A DNA stretch of 64,000 bases, taken from contig NZ_CP172312.1 in the NCBI RefSeq assembly GCF_047946665.1, forward strand, positions 4,030,001 to 4,094,000. The letters run 5' to 3'. How positions within the stretch are numbered: the stretch's first letter is position 1; every line of letters begins with the position of its first letter. Positions 33,008 through 42,414 of this stretch are shown here, piece after piece. The position numbers and the translations under genes were made by a program. This stretch comes from Allohahella sp002354735 (lineage in GTDB: Bacteria > Pseudomonadota > Gammaproteobacteria > Pseudomonadales > Oleiphilaceae). Under the pieces are notes generated by a model that made no database searches, had not been told where the DNA came from, and was given only the letters and a program-made list of their open reading frames with translations.

Positions 33008-34420
33008 ATGCTTAAAATTGCCATAGTTGGAAGTGGCCTGGCCGGTTCAGCACTGGCCATGGCATTACGAACCGCCGCTCATCTGGACGTTACGCTGATC
33101 GAACAGAGAGCAGTGTCGCTGGAGAAGCATCGGGGCAGCGCATATGACGCGGCAGGTGTGGACGCGGTGGCAGATCGGCGCTCGAGTGCGTTGAGTTACT
33201 CGAGCCAACAACTGCTGCAGCGCTTTGGCGTCTGGCAGGATATGGCAGCCTGGGCTGCGCCTATCGAACAGATTGTAGTCAGTGAGCGTGGGCAGTTCGG
33301 ACAAGTCGCGCTCAGCAGTCGGGAGTGTGGAGTCCCCGCTCTTGGCTACGTTATTCCCAACGAGGCGCTCGGTCAGGGGATGTTGTCGAGTATGTCCGAT
33401 GCTGGTCAGGGCCGGTTCAGGCTACTGTCACCCGCCACCTTGTCGCAGGCCAGCTTCACCGAGGATCGTTACTGGGCGCTTGAGCTCGCCACGGCAAACG
33501 GTGTGATCCGCGAGAATTTCGATCTGCTGGTCCTTGCGGACGGTGGTCAGGCCGCTGAACTGTGCAGGATGGGCCTCCAAGCGCAAGGTAGCGCTTCGGA
33601 TGCGCTATTCCGGCAGCACCGGCACGATTATGGTCAGGTTGCTGTTATCGCGAATATCCGTAGCCGTACCGGTCATGATAATCGCGCTTTCGAACGATTT
33701 ATCGATGAAGGGGCAGTGGCGCTTTTGCCGCTGGCTGGCGACAGCAGTCGCTGGTATTCCCTGATCGTGACTGTGAACAGCGATCGTGCACTGGCTCTGG
33801 ATGCCCTGGAGGATGCCGCTTTTATCAGCGAAATCCAGAAGTTGGCCGGTTTCGAGCCCGGCGCATTTACAGCGGTAAGAGCCCGTCAGTCTTACCCGCT
33901 TTCTCTGCTGGACATGCCCCAGCAGGTAGGTCCTGGCTGTGTAGTGATCGGTAACGCTGCGCACACGCTGCACCCTGTGGCGGGGCAAGGTTTCAATCTC
34001 ACCCTGCGGGATGTTGGCGCACTGGCTCACGTGCTCAGTAGTCGTCAGCTACAGGATGCCGGCGTGCCTGCAATCGAGCCAGCCCTCAGAGCCTATGGCC
34101 AGATGCGGTATCCCGATCAGCGTATGCTGATTGAAATTACCGACCTGCTGGTGGAGCTGTTCATGCGACCTGGGAGCACTCTGCCTGCCAGTGCGAGTGA
34201 TCGTCCCAACCGCTGGTTACCGGAAGCGGTAGTCTCTGCATTGCGGAGATCGCGCAGGGCGGGTTTTGCCTTGCTTAATACCATGCCCTTCGCACGACGC
34301 GAATTTGCTGAAGCGGCTATGGGACTCTGGGCGCCTCAGGCATCGCCCTGGCAGCCGGCGAGCCAGTCTTCAGCCTCATCAGGTTCCATTACTCATGCCG
34401 AGGCCGCTACAAGCACATGA
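33008..34420 (+). CDS. ubiH: Ubiquinone biosynthesis FAD monooxygenase UbiH-like
   Basis: A 470-residue flavin hydroxylase of the UbiH/UbiI/UbiF family, which hydroxylates the polyprenyl-benzene ring during aerobic ubiquinone synthesis. AAGGA precedes the ATG at 33008. The FAD-binding motif is VGSGLAGSALAMAL near the N-terminus, and the second FAD motif is VIGNAAHTLHPVAGQGFNLT, whose GNAAH...GQGFN form is that of UbiH. It is about 60 residues longer than E. coli UbiH, mainly in insertions and a Ser/Ala-rich tail. It overlaps the next gene by four bases (ATGA). Confidence 0.92.
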   Translation: MLKIAIVGSGLAGSALAMALRTAAHLDVTLIEQRAVSLEKHRGSAYDAAGVDAVADRRSSALSYSSQQLLQRFGVWQDMAAWAAPIEQIVVSERGQFGQVALSSRECGVPALGYVIPNEALGQGMLSSMSDAGQGRFRLLSPATLSQASFTEDRYWALELATANGVIRENFDLLVLADGGQAAELCRMGLQAQGSASDALFRQHRHDYGQVAVIANIRSRTGHDNRAFERFIDEGAVALLPLAGDSSRWYSLIVTVNSDRALALDALEDAAFISEIQKLAGFEPGAFTAVRARQSYPLSLLDMPQQVGPGCVVIGNAAHTLHPVAGQGFNLTLRDVGALAHVLSSRQLQDAGVPAIEPALRAYGQMRYPDQRMLIEITDLLVELFMRPGSTLPASASDRPNRWLPEAVVSALRRSRRAGFALLNTMPFARREFAEAAMGLWAPQASPWQPASQSSASSGSITHAEAATST

Positions 34421-35736
34421 CCCATGATTCCAATACCGCGATCGACCCGCTAGACGACGGGTATGATGTCGTCATTATCGGTGCCGGGCTCGTTGGTGCG
34501 GCACTCAGTCTTCGCTTACTTCAGTTAGGTCTTCGGGTGGCGCTGGTTGATCCCGGTCTTGTGCTGACGACCGGGACGGCAAAGCCGGACGGCATCGCGC
34601 CCCCGGCCCGTGGTCTCGATGACTACGATGTGAGGGTGAGCGCGCTTTCTCCGGCTTCGCAGACCCTCCTCGAGGAGATCGGTGTCTGGCCTGCCGTGCA
34701 GGCCTCAGCGCAGCCTTACACCAGCATGAGGATCTGGGATTCGCGAAGCGGTGGTCGCATCGCCTTCGATGCCGTGGACGTCCAGCAGTCGGATCTTGGA
34801 TGCATCCTGGAAAACAGGATAGTCCTTACCGCGCTCTATCAGAGACTTGCTGACGCAACCGAACAGGCAGATTCGCAGCTGCGGCTGATACGCGGAAAAC
34901 TGCGGGCAATAGCGCCAGTGCAGAACGGATTGCGCTCGCTCGTAATCGACCAGCTCGGAACCGACGGTCGCTCCGTAGATCAGCCCTTGCTGATAACGAG
35001 CCGACTGACCGTTGGAGCAGACGGCCCTGGATCTCAGACACGCCGGTTACTGGATGTGCCGACACGCGAGTGGGATTATGGCCAGCAGGCCATCGTAGCC
35101 ACTGTCGCTTTCGACGAGCCTCATGATCAGGTGGCGTGGCAGCATTTCACGCCCAGCGGACCGCTCGCGCTACTGCCGCTTCGGGCAAGAGAACAGGGTC
35201 CCGGCACCGCTCATGAAGGAAGGCTTGTCTCCATCGTCTGGTCCCAGAACCACGATGAGGCGCGTGCACTGATGGCTGCTGATGACGATGGATTCCTGCA
35301 GCATCTGAATGGCGCCGCTGAGGGCTGCATCGGCAGGGCTATCGATATCGGGAAGCGGGTGGCCGTGCCGCTGAGACAGTGCCATGCGCGAAGTTATCAT
35401 GCTGATGCAGCCGTGCTCATTGGCGACGCTGCACACGTCATTCATCCTCTGGCGGGTCGTGGGGTAAATCTCGGTCTGAAAGATGTCACAGCGCTGGCGG
35501 CCTCGTTATCGCGAGGGCTCGGCCGGGGTCTGCCACCTGGCCATAGGGAAATACTCAAGCGCTACGAATTGCAACGACGGCCGGACAATCTGGCTGTGAT
35601 GGCCTTGATGGAAGGATTTCATCGTGGCTTTACAAGCCACTCAGTCCTGGTAAACAGTCTGCTGAATCGGGGGATGTCCGCCGTACATGCGCTGCATCCT
35701 CTGAAGCGGAAAATCATCAATCTTGCCATGAGCTAA
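34417..35736 (+). CDS. Ubiquinone biosynthesis FAD monooxygenase, UbiI/VisC-like
   Basis: A 439-residue paralogue of UbiH overlapping it by four bases. The dinucleotide fold is VVIIGAGLVGAALSLRLLQL. The second FAD motif reads LIGDAAHVIHPLAGRGVNLG, the GDAAH...GVNLG version of UbiI/UbiF. In this position (pepP-ubiH-visC) the E. coli counterpart is UbiI, the C5 hydroxylase; UbiF-like C6 activity cannot be excluded from sequence alone. It contains KxDGIAPPARGLDDYDVRVSAL-type substrate region, only loosely conserved. It ends the plus-strand run and converges on rsmE 52 bases away. Confidence 0.88.
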   Translation: MTHDSNTAIDPLDDGYDVVIIGAGLVGAALSLRLLQLGLRVALVDPGLVLTTGTAKPDGIAPPARGLDDYDVRVSALSPASQTLLEEIGVWPAVQASAQPYTSMRIWDSRSGGRIAFDAVDVQQSDLGCILENRIVLTALYQRLADATEQADSQLRLIRGKLRAIAPVQNGLRSLVIDQLGTDGRSVDQPLLITSRLTVGADGPGSQTRRLLDVPTREWDYGQQAIVATVAFDEPHDQVAWQHFTPSGPLALLPLRAREQGPGTAHEGRLVSIVWSQNHDEARALMAADDDGFLQHLNGAAEGCIGRAIDIGKRVAVPLRQCHARSYHADAAVLIGDAAHVIHPLAGRGVNLGLKDVTALAASLSRGLGRGLPPGHREILKRYELQRRPDNLAVMALMEGFHRGFTSHSVLVNSLLNRGMSAVHALHPLKRKIINLAMS

Positions 35737-35788
35737 GCCGGCGCAAGATTGGTCGAGAGGCAGTGGTTATCGGGCTTTCACCCGCTGC

Positions 35789-36511
35789 TCACAGGAGCAG
35801 GGCACCCACTAATGCAGGGAGGGCGGTCTCGACCCGCAGCACTCGATCACCGAGCGATACGGCCTCGAAGCCAGCTTCCAGAAATCGCTCGACTTCATAT
35901 GGAATGAAACCGCTTTCCGGTCCCACGGCAAGCGTGATCGGGGCGCCCTCACTGGCCCGAAAATCCGCTGAGGGGAGGCCATTCACTGCGCCTAGCAGTC
36001 GCCGCGTGCCTTGGGTAATCGCTGGCAGGTCGTCCTCGACGAAGGGTTTGAAGCGCTGGTGCAGCGTGATTACCGGCAGCTGCGTATCCATCGACTGTTC
36101 AAGACCGAGCAGTGTGTTGGCAAACATCGCCGACTCAGTCAGGTAAGGTGATTGCCAGTAGCTCTTGTCGACCTTCCTGGCATGGCAGACACAAATCCGC
36201 TTGATCCCCAGGGAGACAGCAGATTGCAGTGTTCGTCGCAGCATCTTGGGGCGCGGCAGCGCGAGTACCAGCGTGAGAGGTATGGGCGGGGGCGGCAAGA
36301 TGGCCATCGAGTCAGGGCGTAAAACCACTGAGCCGCTATCGACGCTGATAATTTCAGCGCGGCCCAGATTACCGCCCATCACGCCGATATCAATCTGATC
36401 ACCAGGCGTGACCTTTACGATACTGAGCAGGTGAACGGCTCGACGGTCTCCGTTAGGGAGTTTAACGAGTTCGCCCGCAGCTTCTCCAGGCGTCAACAGC
36501 AGCAGGTTCAT
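35789..36511 (-). CDS. rsmE: 16S rRNA m3U1498 methyltransferase
   Basis: A 240-residue SPOUT methyltransferase modifying U1498 in helix 44 of 16S rRNA. The N-terminal PUA-like part holds HLLSIVKVTPGDQIDIGV. The C-terminal trefoil knot shows LAVGPESGFIPYEVERFLEA and VSLGDRVLRVETALPA, the SAM-binding signature. The start shares one base with the tatC stop (TGATG), so translation is coupled to the tat genes. Confidence 0.95.
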   Translation of the reverse strand: MNLLLLTPGEAAGELVKLPNGDRRAVHLLSIVKVTPGDQIDIGVMGGNLGRAEIISVDSGSVVLRPDSMAILPPPPIPLTLVLALPRPKMLRRTLQSAVSLGIKRICVCHARKVDKSYWQSPYLTESAMFANTLLGLEQSMDTQLPVITLHQRFKPFVEDDLPAITQGTRRLLGAVNGLPSADFRASEGAPITLAVGPESGFIPYEVERFLEAGFEAVSLGDRVLRVETALPALVGALLL

Positions 36512-37281
36512 CAGTGCGTCGACGGTTGCTCATCGGATACATCGCCGTTAATGCCAAAGTATCGTGCACAGAATATTCCCGCTTCATATAGCAGCCACAT
36601 TGGCACCGCGAGCAAGGTTTGTGAGATGACATCAGGCGGTGTCAGAAGCATGCCGATAATAAAACAGCCAACGATGATATACGGCCGCTTGTCTTGCAAA
36701 CTGGCAACCGACGTCAGCCCAGTTTTTATCAGCAGTATGGTTGCAACAGGAATCTCGAATGCGACGCCAAATGCGAAAAACATCTTCAGAATGAAATCGA
36801 GGTAGCTGTTGATGTCGGTCATCATGGCAACGCCCTCAGGGCTGGTCGATGCAAAGAATGCGAAGGCCAGTGGGAATACAACGAAGTAGGCGAAGGCAAC
36901 GCCTGAATAGAACAGCACCACACTCGTAATGAGTAGCGGAATCGCGAAGCCCTTTTCCTTCTGATATAGAGCTGGCGCAATAAAACTCCAGACCTGGTAA
37001 AGAATGTAGGGTACCGCTACGAAAAACGCAGTAAAAAGCGTGAGCTTGAAGGGCGCGAGGAAAGGCGAGGCCACATTGGTGGCAATCATGGTCGCATTAG
37101 GCGGCAGCGCTGCTCTGAGCGGCTCGGCGACCGCCGTGTAGAGCTCGTTGGCGAAGGCATACAGTGGAATAAAGCAAACCACTATGGCCAGAACGCAGCG
37201 CAGTAATCTGTCGCGAAGTTCGACGAGGTGACTCACTAGCGACTGTTCGCCAGATTCCTGCATGTCGGACTCATCTGTCAT
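36511..37281 (-). CDS. tatC: Sec-independent translocase subunit TatC
   Basis: A 256-residue inner-membrane protein with six helices, the receptor for twin-arginine signal peptides. The signature HLVELRDRLLRCVLAIVVCF opens the protein and FGVAFEIPVATILLIKTG lies near TM4-5. It overlaps tatB by four bases and rsmE by one, so tatABC-rsmE are read together. Confidence 0.96.
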   Translation of the reverse strand: MTDESDMQESGEQSLVSHLVELRDRLLRCVLAIVVCFIPLYAFANELYTAVAEPLRAALPPNATMIATNVASPFLAPFKLTLFTAFFVAVPYILYQVWSFIAPALYQKEKGFAIPLLITSVVLFYSGVAFAYFVVFPLAFAFFASTSPEGVAMMTDINSYLDFILKMFFAFGVAFEIPVATILLIKTGLTSVASLQDKRPYIIVGCFIIGMLLTPPDVISQTLLAVPMWLLYEAGIFCARYFGINGDVSDEQPSTH

Positions 37282-37739
37282 GGCTGTTTCGTACGCTCCC
37301 CGCCTACCTGGTCCGGCTGCGGTGTAGTAGGTGTGACGGGTTCAGGTTGATCGACAGGCCGAGTGGCTTGTCCAGGCGTTTGAGCTGCTGACGGCGTGGC
37401 CTGTTCAGAAGGGCGCAACTCCGGTTTCACTGCCTTGGCGCCTGCGACGGGATCGCGAACAATGCTGTCTTCGAAATCCTTGGCCCGGTCCAGTGCCTGA
37501 CGAACGGTGCCCTGAATATGCTCGACCCCGAGCGTATCACCTTCCCTGCGAAGTTTCTCACGAAACTCTTCGGCCTTGAGCTGCTTGTCGATCTCGCTGG
37601 TGAACTGCGAGGTCATACGGCGCAACTTGCCGAACCACAAGCCAGCACTTCGTGCTGCCCCGGGCAGTCGCTCGGGGCCGAGAACCAACAGTGAAATCAC
37701 GGCAATAAGTACAAGTTCAAGAAAACCAATGTCAAACAT
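37278..37739 (-). CDS. tatB: Sec-independent translocase subunit TatB
   Basis: A 153-residue membrane protein: one N-terminal helix (FDIGFLELVLIAVISLLVLG), the hinge PERLPGAARS, an amphipathic helix, and a Pro/Thr/Gln-rich tail. The Glu in FLELVLI separates TatB from TatA. It overlaps tatC by four bases. Confidence 0.95.
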   Translation of the reverse strand: MFDIGFLELVLIAVISLLVLGPERLPGAARSAGLWFGKLRRMTSQFTSEIDKQLKAEEFREKLRREGDTLGVEHIQGTVRQALDRAKDFEDSIVRDPVAGAKAVKPELRPSEQATPSAAQTPGQATRPVDQPEPVTPTTPQPDQVGGERTKQP

Positions 37740-37796
37740 ATACCAGATTCACCAGGCAGTACTTGGACAGGCGCTCGTTGTGCATCAGGCGCGGTA

Positions 37797-38087
37797 TCAG
37801 CTTTTCTTGGTATCGGCTGCTGACCGTGTTTCCACAGCAGACCCAGAACTGCTTTCCGAAGCCAGTGGATCTGAACCATTACCCTGAGGCGTCTGCTCGC
37901 TGATCTGCGAATTGGCGGTCTTCTTGGGCTCGGGCTCGACCTTGTCGGCGTCGTCTTCGCCAACAGCCTTCTTGAAGCCCTTGATCGCTCCGCCCAGATC
38001 AGAGCCGATATTCTTCAGTCGTTTGGTTCCGAACAGCAATACCACGATCACCAGAATGATCAACAACTGCCACATTGAAATACCCAT
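37797..38087 (-). CDS. tatA: Sec-independent translocase subunit TatA
   Basis: A 96-residue pore-forming component of the Tat system. The start at 38087 follows AGAGG at 7 bases. It has the TatA helix (ISMWQLLIILVIVVLLFG), the FGTKRLKNIGSDLGGAIKGFK amphipathic region, shown in outline, and an acidic disordered tail. An upstream in-frame extension is not protein-like. It is the first tat gene, 57 bases from tatB. Confidence 0.95.
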   Translation of the reverse strand: MGISMWQLLIILVIVVLLFGTKRLKNIGSDLGGAIKGFKKAVGEDDADKVEPEPKKTANSQISEQTPQGNGSDPLASESSSGSAVETRSAADTKKS

Positions 38088-38242
38088 ATCTAACCTCTCG
38101 ATCGTGCGTCTCTTGCGGGCTGAACGCTCAGCAACTCGTCCGAAGGCGCGCATTGATGGTGTCTGACTGTGCTTCAGGCCAGCACTCGTGATCTGGCATC
38201 CTCGTCTTTGAATATTACAACACTATGACACCCATTGGCGCA

Positions 38243-38671
38243 TCAGGGTTTACGACTGTTTTTCTCATCGATACCTGACAGGCCAAAACGCCGCGCAAGT
38301 TCACGCAGCACATCTTCGTGAGAACAGTCGAGATGCTGCAGTGCAAGCATGCAGTGAAACCACAGATCTGCAGTTTCCGAAACCATGTCCTGTTTCAGCC
38401 TATCCAGTTCGGCGCTTGCCGATTTCTGCCCGGCTTCCAAGTCCTTTGCGGCCAGGATGGTTTCAGTACATTCCTCGCCTACCTTCTCCAGTATCTTGTT
38501 CAGGCCTTTACTATACAGCGTGGCGACGTAGCTGGAATCTGGCGGCGCGTTCTTTCGCCCAGCCAGTACACGGTCCAGTTCAATCAGCACCCGGCTTGAA
38601 TCTGTGACGAGCGCAGTGCTGGTGTTGCTATCCCCAGCGCCGTCCTGTGGTGTCTTTTCTCTATCGCTCAT
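38243..38671 (-). CDS. hisE: Phosphoribosyl-ATP pyrophosphatase
   Basis: A 142-residue enzyme of histidine synthesis that hydrolyses phosphoribosyl-ATP to phosphoribosyl-AMP. The MazG-like helical core carries KILEKVGEECTETILAAKD and ETADLWFHCMLAL. The first 30 residues are a polar extension beyond the usual ~110-residue form. Its start overlaps the hisI end by 11 bases, so the two consecutive enzymes are translated together. Confidence 0.94.
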   Translation of the reverse strand: MSDREKTPQDGAGDSNTSTALVTDSSRVLIELDRVLAGRKNAPPDSSYVATLYSKGLNKILEKVGEECTETILAAKDLEAGQKSASAELDRLKQDMVSETADLWFHCMLALQHLDCSHEDVLRELARRFGLSGIDEKNSRKP

Positions 38672-39134
38672 GAATGTCCTCTTTGTTCGATTCAGGCCGG
38701 CCGGAACCCTTCGAATACACCGCGCTCATGTCTTTCAGAACGGTACTATTCTCGACCCATTCCGGCCTGGCTTCCCTTACTTCGAGGGTACGAAAAAAGC
38801 AATTCGCCCGACCGGTGTGGCAGGCAATTCCGCCAACCTGTTCCACATCAGCCACGATGACATCGCCGTCACAATCCAGTCTGAGCGCATGCAGCTTCTG
38901 AACGTGGCCGGACTCTTCACCCTTGTGCCAGAGTTTTTGTCGGGATCGCGACCAATAAACAACTTCACCGCGGCGAAGCGTTTCAAGCAGGGCTTCTCGG
39001 TTCATCCACGCCTGCATCAGAATTTCCCGGCTCGTCGCATCCTGGGCGACGACGTTGACGAGCCCGTCCTGATTCCAGCGAACGTCATCAAGAAAAGCGG
39101 ACTCACCGTCCATGGGTGTATCGACTCTAAACAT
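38661..39134 (-). CDS. hisI: Phosphoribosyl-AMP cyclohydrolase
   Basis: A 157-residue zinc enzyme opening the adenine ring of phosphoribosyl-AMP, the step after HisE. Signatures: NVVAQDATSREILMQAWMN, RGEVVYWSRSRQKLWHKGEE, LDCDGDVIVADVEQ and ACHTGRANCFFR with metal-binding Cys and His. GGGAG precedes the ATG at 39134. It lies between ubiB upstream and hisE downstream on the same strand. Confidence 0.95.
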   Translation of the reverse strand: MFRVDTPMDGESAFLDDVRWNQDGLVNVVAQDATSREILMQAWMNREALLETLRRGEVVYWSRSRQKLWHKGEESGHVQKLHALRLDCDGDVIVADVEQVGGIACHTGRANCFFRTLEVREARPEWVENSTVLKDMSAVYSKGSGRPESNKEDIHER

Positions 39135-39176
39135 TTGTACTCCCGTCGATCTGAATAAGATTGAGAATGTCCGGAT

Positions 39177-40910
39177 TCATGAGCGGACGACAGCCCAGAG
39201 GGCAAGCGGCAGGACTGAAGGCACCAGCCAGGTATTGCTTTCGATCCAGATGATCCAGGGTGGCGTGACGCTTACGAAGAAGCCAGCTACGCCGGCGCAG
39301 AGCGCAAGCACGACGATGCTGGTGACGGCTATGAATTTCTCCATCAGACGATGCTGAGCGTTGCCCTGGCTGGCAGCAGCCGACTTTCGGCTACTGGTAA
39401 GGTCGCGGCCAGCACCAGCACTTCTTGAGCGGCCGATCTCCTGCCGTTCACGGTACTGCAGATGCCCACCGACAGCTGAGCTGCCTGCGATGTTCTGGAG
39501 GGCGTTGTAGACAAGTTCTGGTACTTCCGGCGAATGTTCCAGCCATTCAGGCAGGCGCTCGCGCATGGCCTGAAGCAGGCCAGGTGGTCCAATTCGGGAC
39601 TTCATCCAGCGCTCGAGATAAGGTTGCGCGGTCTGCCACAGATCGAGTTCCGGATAGAGTGTGCGACCAAGCCCTTCGATATGGACGAGTGTTTTCTGAA
39701 GCAGCACGAGCTGTGGCTGGACTTCCATTTCGAAGCGTCGCGCCGTTTCGAAAAGTCTTAATAGAAAATGGGCAAATGAAATCTCCGCCAGTGGCCGCTC
39801 GAAGATTGGCTCACAGGCAGTCCTGATTGCGGCTTCGAACTCACCAATCGGCGTATAGGGCGGCACCCATCCGGAGGCCACGTGCAGGGTGGCAACAGCC
39901 CTGTAATCCCGTCTGAAGAACGCGAGCAGGTTCTTCGCCAGATAGGCCTGGTCTTCCTCGGCGAGAGAACCCACGATGCCACAGTCGATGGCGATATAGC
40001 GCGGATCCTCGGGCTTGGAGGCATCTATGAAGATATTGCCTGGATGCATGTCGGCGTGGAAGAAGTTGTCACGGAACACCTGGGTGAAGAAAATCTCCAC
40101 GCCGCGCTCTGCCAGTAGCTTCAGGTCGACGTCCAGGGACCTGAGTGCGTCGACCTGCGATATTGGAATGCCGTGGATGCGTTCCATGGTGAATACACGA
40201 TCACCGGTCAGTGGCCAGTGCACAGCAGGCACATACAGCAGGCGAGCATCGGCAACCGATGAGAAATTGCGCTTGAGTTGCGATGTGTTAGCTGCTTCGC
40301 GCGGCATATCCATTTCATCAAGAATGGTTTGCCGGTAATCCGCCACGACCTGAGGTGCATTGAGACGGTGGCCTTGGTCGACACGACGCTCGACGAAATC
40401 GGCCAGCAGTGCCATCAATCTGGTATCGCGGTCGATACGCAGCCGGATGTCAGGCCGTGTGACCTTGATGACGACCTGCTGGCCGTCGGGCAGACGGGCA
40501 GTGTGGACCTGGGCTATCGAGGCTGACGCCAGCGGCGTCTCGGAGAACTCCTGCACCCGAGCCTCGATCGGACACTGCCACTGGCGCTCGATGATCGCGC
40601 GAGCGACGGCGCCATCGAACGGTGCCACTTCATCCTGCAGACGGCTCAGCGGGATGGCGATGTCAGGAGGCAGCAGGTCGGGGCGGGTCGATAGCAGCTG
40701 ACCGACCTTGATAAAGATGGGCCCAAGTTCTTCCAGCGCCTTCTGAAAAGCATCGCCACGGTTCCCCGGGGGCGCAGGGAACAGCCGCCAGGGGCCGAGC
40801 GCGAGGATGAGTGCCAGTGATCTCGAGCAGTACTCTCGCGGAATGAGCCGGTCCAGTCGATAACGGCTGAACACCCAGAGAATCTGCAGACAACGCCATA
40901 CGCTGCTCAA
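39177..40910 (-). CDS. ubiB: Ubiquinone biosynthesis atypical kinase/ATPase UbiB
   Basis: A 577-residue membrane-associated protein of the ABC1/ADCK family needed for ubiquinone assembly. The KxGQ motif is IFIKVGQLLSTRPDLLPP. The nucleotide-site region includes SASIAQVHTARLPDGQQVVI with an Ala-rich loop, and the catalytic-like FHADMHPGNIFI and AIDCGIVGSL follow. One or two C-terminal hydrophobic helices (LWAVV end) anchor it. It overlaps ubiJ by four bases. It is a little longer than E. coli UbiB (546). Confidence 0.95.
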   Translation of the reverse strand: MSSVWRCLQILWVFSRYRLDRLIPREYCSRSLALILALGPWRLFPAPPGNRGDAFQKALEELGPIFIKVGQLLSTRPDLLPPDIAIPLSRLQDEVAPFDGAVARAIIERQWQCPIEARVQEFSETPLASASIAQVHTARLPDGQQVVIKVTRPDIRLRIDRDTRLMALLADFVERRVDQGHRLNAPQVVADYRQTILDEMDMPREAANTSQLKRNFSSVADARLLYVPAVHWPLTGDRVFTMERIHGIPISQVDALRSLDVDLKLLAERGVEIFFTQVFRDNFFHADMHPGNIFIDASKPEDPRYIAIDCGIVGSLAEEDQAYLAKNLLAFFRRDYRAVATLHVASGWVPPYTPIGEFEAAIRTACEPIFERPLAEISFAHFLLRLFETARRFEMEVQPQLVLLQKTLVHIEGLGRTLYPELDLWQTAQPYLERWMKSRIGPPGLLQAMRERLPEWLEHSPEVPELVYNALQNIAGSSAVGGHLQYRERQEIGRSRSAGAGRDLTSSRKSAAASQGNAQHRLMEKFIAVTSIVVLALCAGVAGFFVSVTPPWIIWIESNTWLVPSVLPLALWAVVRS

Positions 40911-41506
40911 GCGTCGGTCGCCTTCTTCGTAAATCGCGCTTCGAGGGCTATCAAACGCGCCTCCACTCGATCGGCCTGCTTTCGCAGTTCAAGCGCATCA
41001 TCGGCAAACAGTTCAAACTCACGCGGGTGGGGCAGGGTGGCGCGTTCGTCCTGCAAATAGGCTTGCACATCGCTACGAAACCGTTCGGCGGTGCTGTGTA
41101 GCCAGTCGAGCGCACCGCTCGCTGTAGTGCCAAGAACCGAGGCTGTCTCAACCCCCACCGTATCGGCAACGAGCTGCGACCACTGAATATCCAGGTCCCT
41201 CCGGATCGATTCGAGCGCCTCCAGAAGCGCTGCATTACCTTCTATCCTCACGCCCTCACGCTGACCTTTCAGGGTTGCAAGCAGCTGCAGTGGCGTGCCC
41301 TTGAGCCAGACCATGTCCGGCAGCGGCGAAGCAGCAGCATCGCTCGCGCGCTGCAGCGGGTAACCGAGGCGTATGACTACTGGATTTGCTGGCGCTGCAT
41401 CAACTTCGATGCCAAGCAGGCGGCCATCGAGCCTCCGCAGCGCCTCTGCGGAGGCAGCATCGTAGCTCAGTACGGCATTGACACGCTTGAGTATGCTTTC
41501 GATCAT
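40907..41506 (-). CDS. ubiJ: Ubiquinone biosynthesis accessory factor UbiJ (SCP2 domain)
   Basis: A 199-residue lipid-carrier-like protein that binds the ubiquinone intermediates within the Ubi metabolon. The N-terminal SCP2 part contains RVNAVLSYDAASAEALRRLDG and VWLKGTPLQLLATL. The C-terminal half is a coiled coil (ALELRKQADRVEARLIALE). It sits between ubiE and ubiB, overlapping ubiB by four bases, the conserved ubiE-ubiJ-ubiB order. Confidence 0.94.
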   Translation of the reverse strand: MIESILKRVNAVLSYDAASAEALRRLDGRLLGIEVDAAPANPVVIRLGYPLQRASDAAASPLPDMVWLKGTPLQLLATLKGQREGVRIEGNAALLEALESIRRDLDIQWSQLVADTVGVETASVLGTTASGALDWLHSTAERFRSDVQAYLQDERATLPHPREFELFADDALELRKQADRVEARLIALEARFTKKATDA

Positions 41507-41519
41507 GAGCTACGCCAGC

Positions 41520-42269
41520 TCAGGCCTTGATGCCAGTGTGCAAGGCGACGATACCGTCACTGAGGTTGTAGTACTTACACAGGCTCAAGCCGGCAGTTTC
41601 AAGCATGCCGAGCATGGTGTCCTGATCTGGGTGCATACGAATGGATTCGGCCAGGTATTTGTAGCTTTCGCTGTCCTGCGCCACGAGCTTGCCCATCATG
41701 GGCAGGGCCTTGAAGGAATAGGCATCGTACATTTTCGCCAACAGCGGATTTTGCGGTTTGGAAAATTCGAGCACCAGTAGGCGACCGCCTGGTTTGAGCA
41801 CGCGGCACATTTCGGCCAGAGCGGCATCCTTGTCAGTCACATTGCGCAGACCAAAAGCGATGCTCACGCAATCGAAACTATCCTCGGGAAACGGTAGCTT
41901 TTCCGCATTGGCCTGCACATATTCGAGCGGCGCCGCATAGCCCTCATTGAGCATGCGCGTGCGTCCGACTTCGAGCATGCTGGCATTGATGTCGGCCAGG
42001 ACCACTCGGCCCTTGGGTCCAACGATGTCGGCGAACTTGCGGCTGAGATCGCCAGTGCCCCCGGCGATATCGAGCACGGAATAGCCCTTGCGAACACCAC
42101 TCTTTGCGATGGTGAAGCGCTTCCACATTCGATGGACGCCGAACGACATGAGGTCGTTCATAGCGTCATAGCGTCTGGCAACCGAGTCGAACACAGCGCC
42201 CACCTTGGCCTGTTTCTGTTCAACCGGAACCTGACTGAATCCGAAATGAGTATTGGTTTCCTGACTCAT
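41520..42269 (-). CDS. ubiE: Ubiquinone/menaquinone C-methyltransferase
   Basis: A 249-residue SAM-dependent methyltransferase acting on C2 of the demethoxy-quinol ring. Motif I is VLDIAGGTGDLSRKFA, then VVLADINASMLEVG, LPFPEDSFDCVSIAFGLRNV and LKPGGRLLVLEFSKP. It is the first gene of ubiE-ubiJ-ubiB and 13 bases from ubiJ. Confidence 0.97.
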   Translation of the reverse strand: MSQETNTHFGFSQVPVEQKQAKVGAVFDSVARRYDAMNDLMSFGVHRMWKRFTIAKSGVRKGYSVLDIAGGTGDLSRKFADIVGPKGRVVLADINASMLEVGRTRMLNEGYAAPLEYVQANAEKLPFPEDSFDCVSIAFGLRNVTDKDAALAEMCRVLKPGGRLLVLEFSKPQNPLLAKMYDAYSFKALPMMGKLVAQDSESYKYLAESIRMHPDQDTMLGMLETAGLSLCKYYNLSDGIVALHTGIKA

Positions 42270-42414
42270 GCGCGCTGCCTGTACTTCCTGTGGAGAAACA
42301 TTTGCCGGCGGAGCACGTACTCAGAAATGAAACGCTCTGCCGGCGCGATCGCTTGTCGCTGCGAGCCCATTATCTTAACCTGATAGCCTTAATACGGCCA
42401 TGGAAACCACAGAT

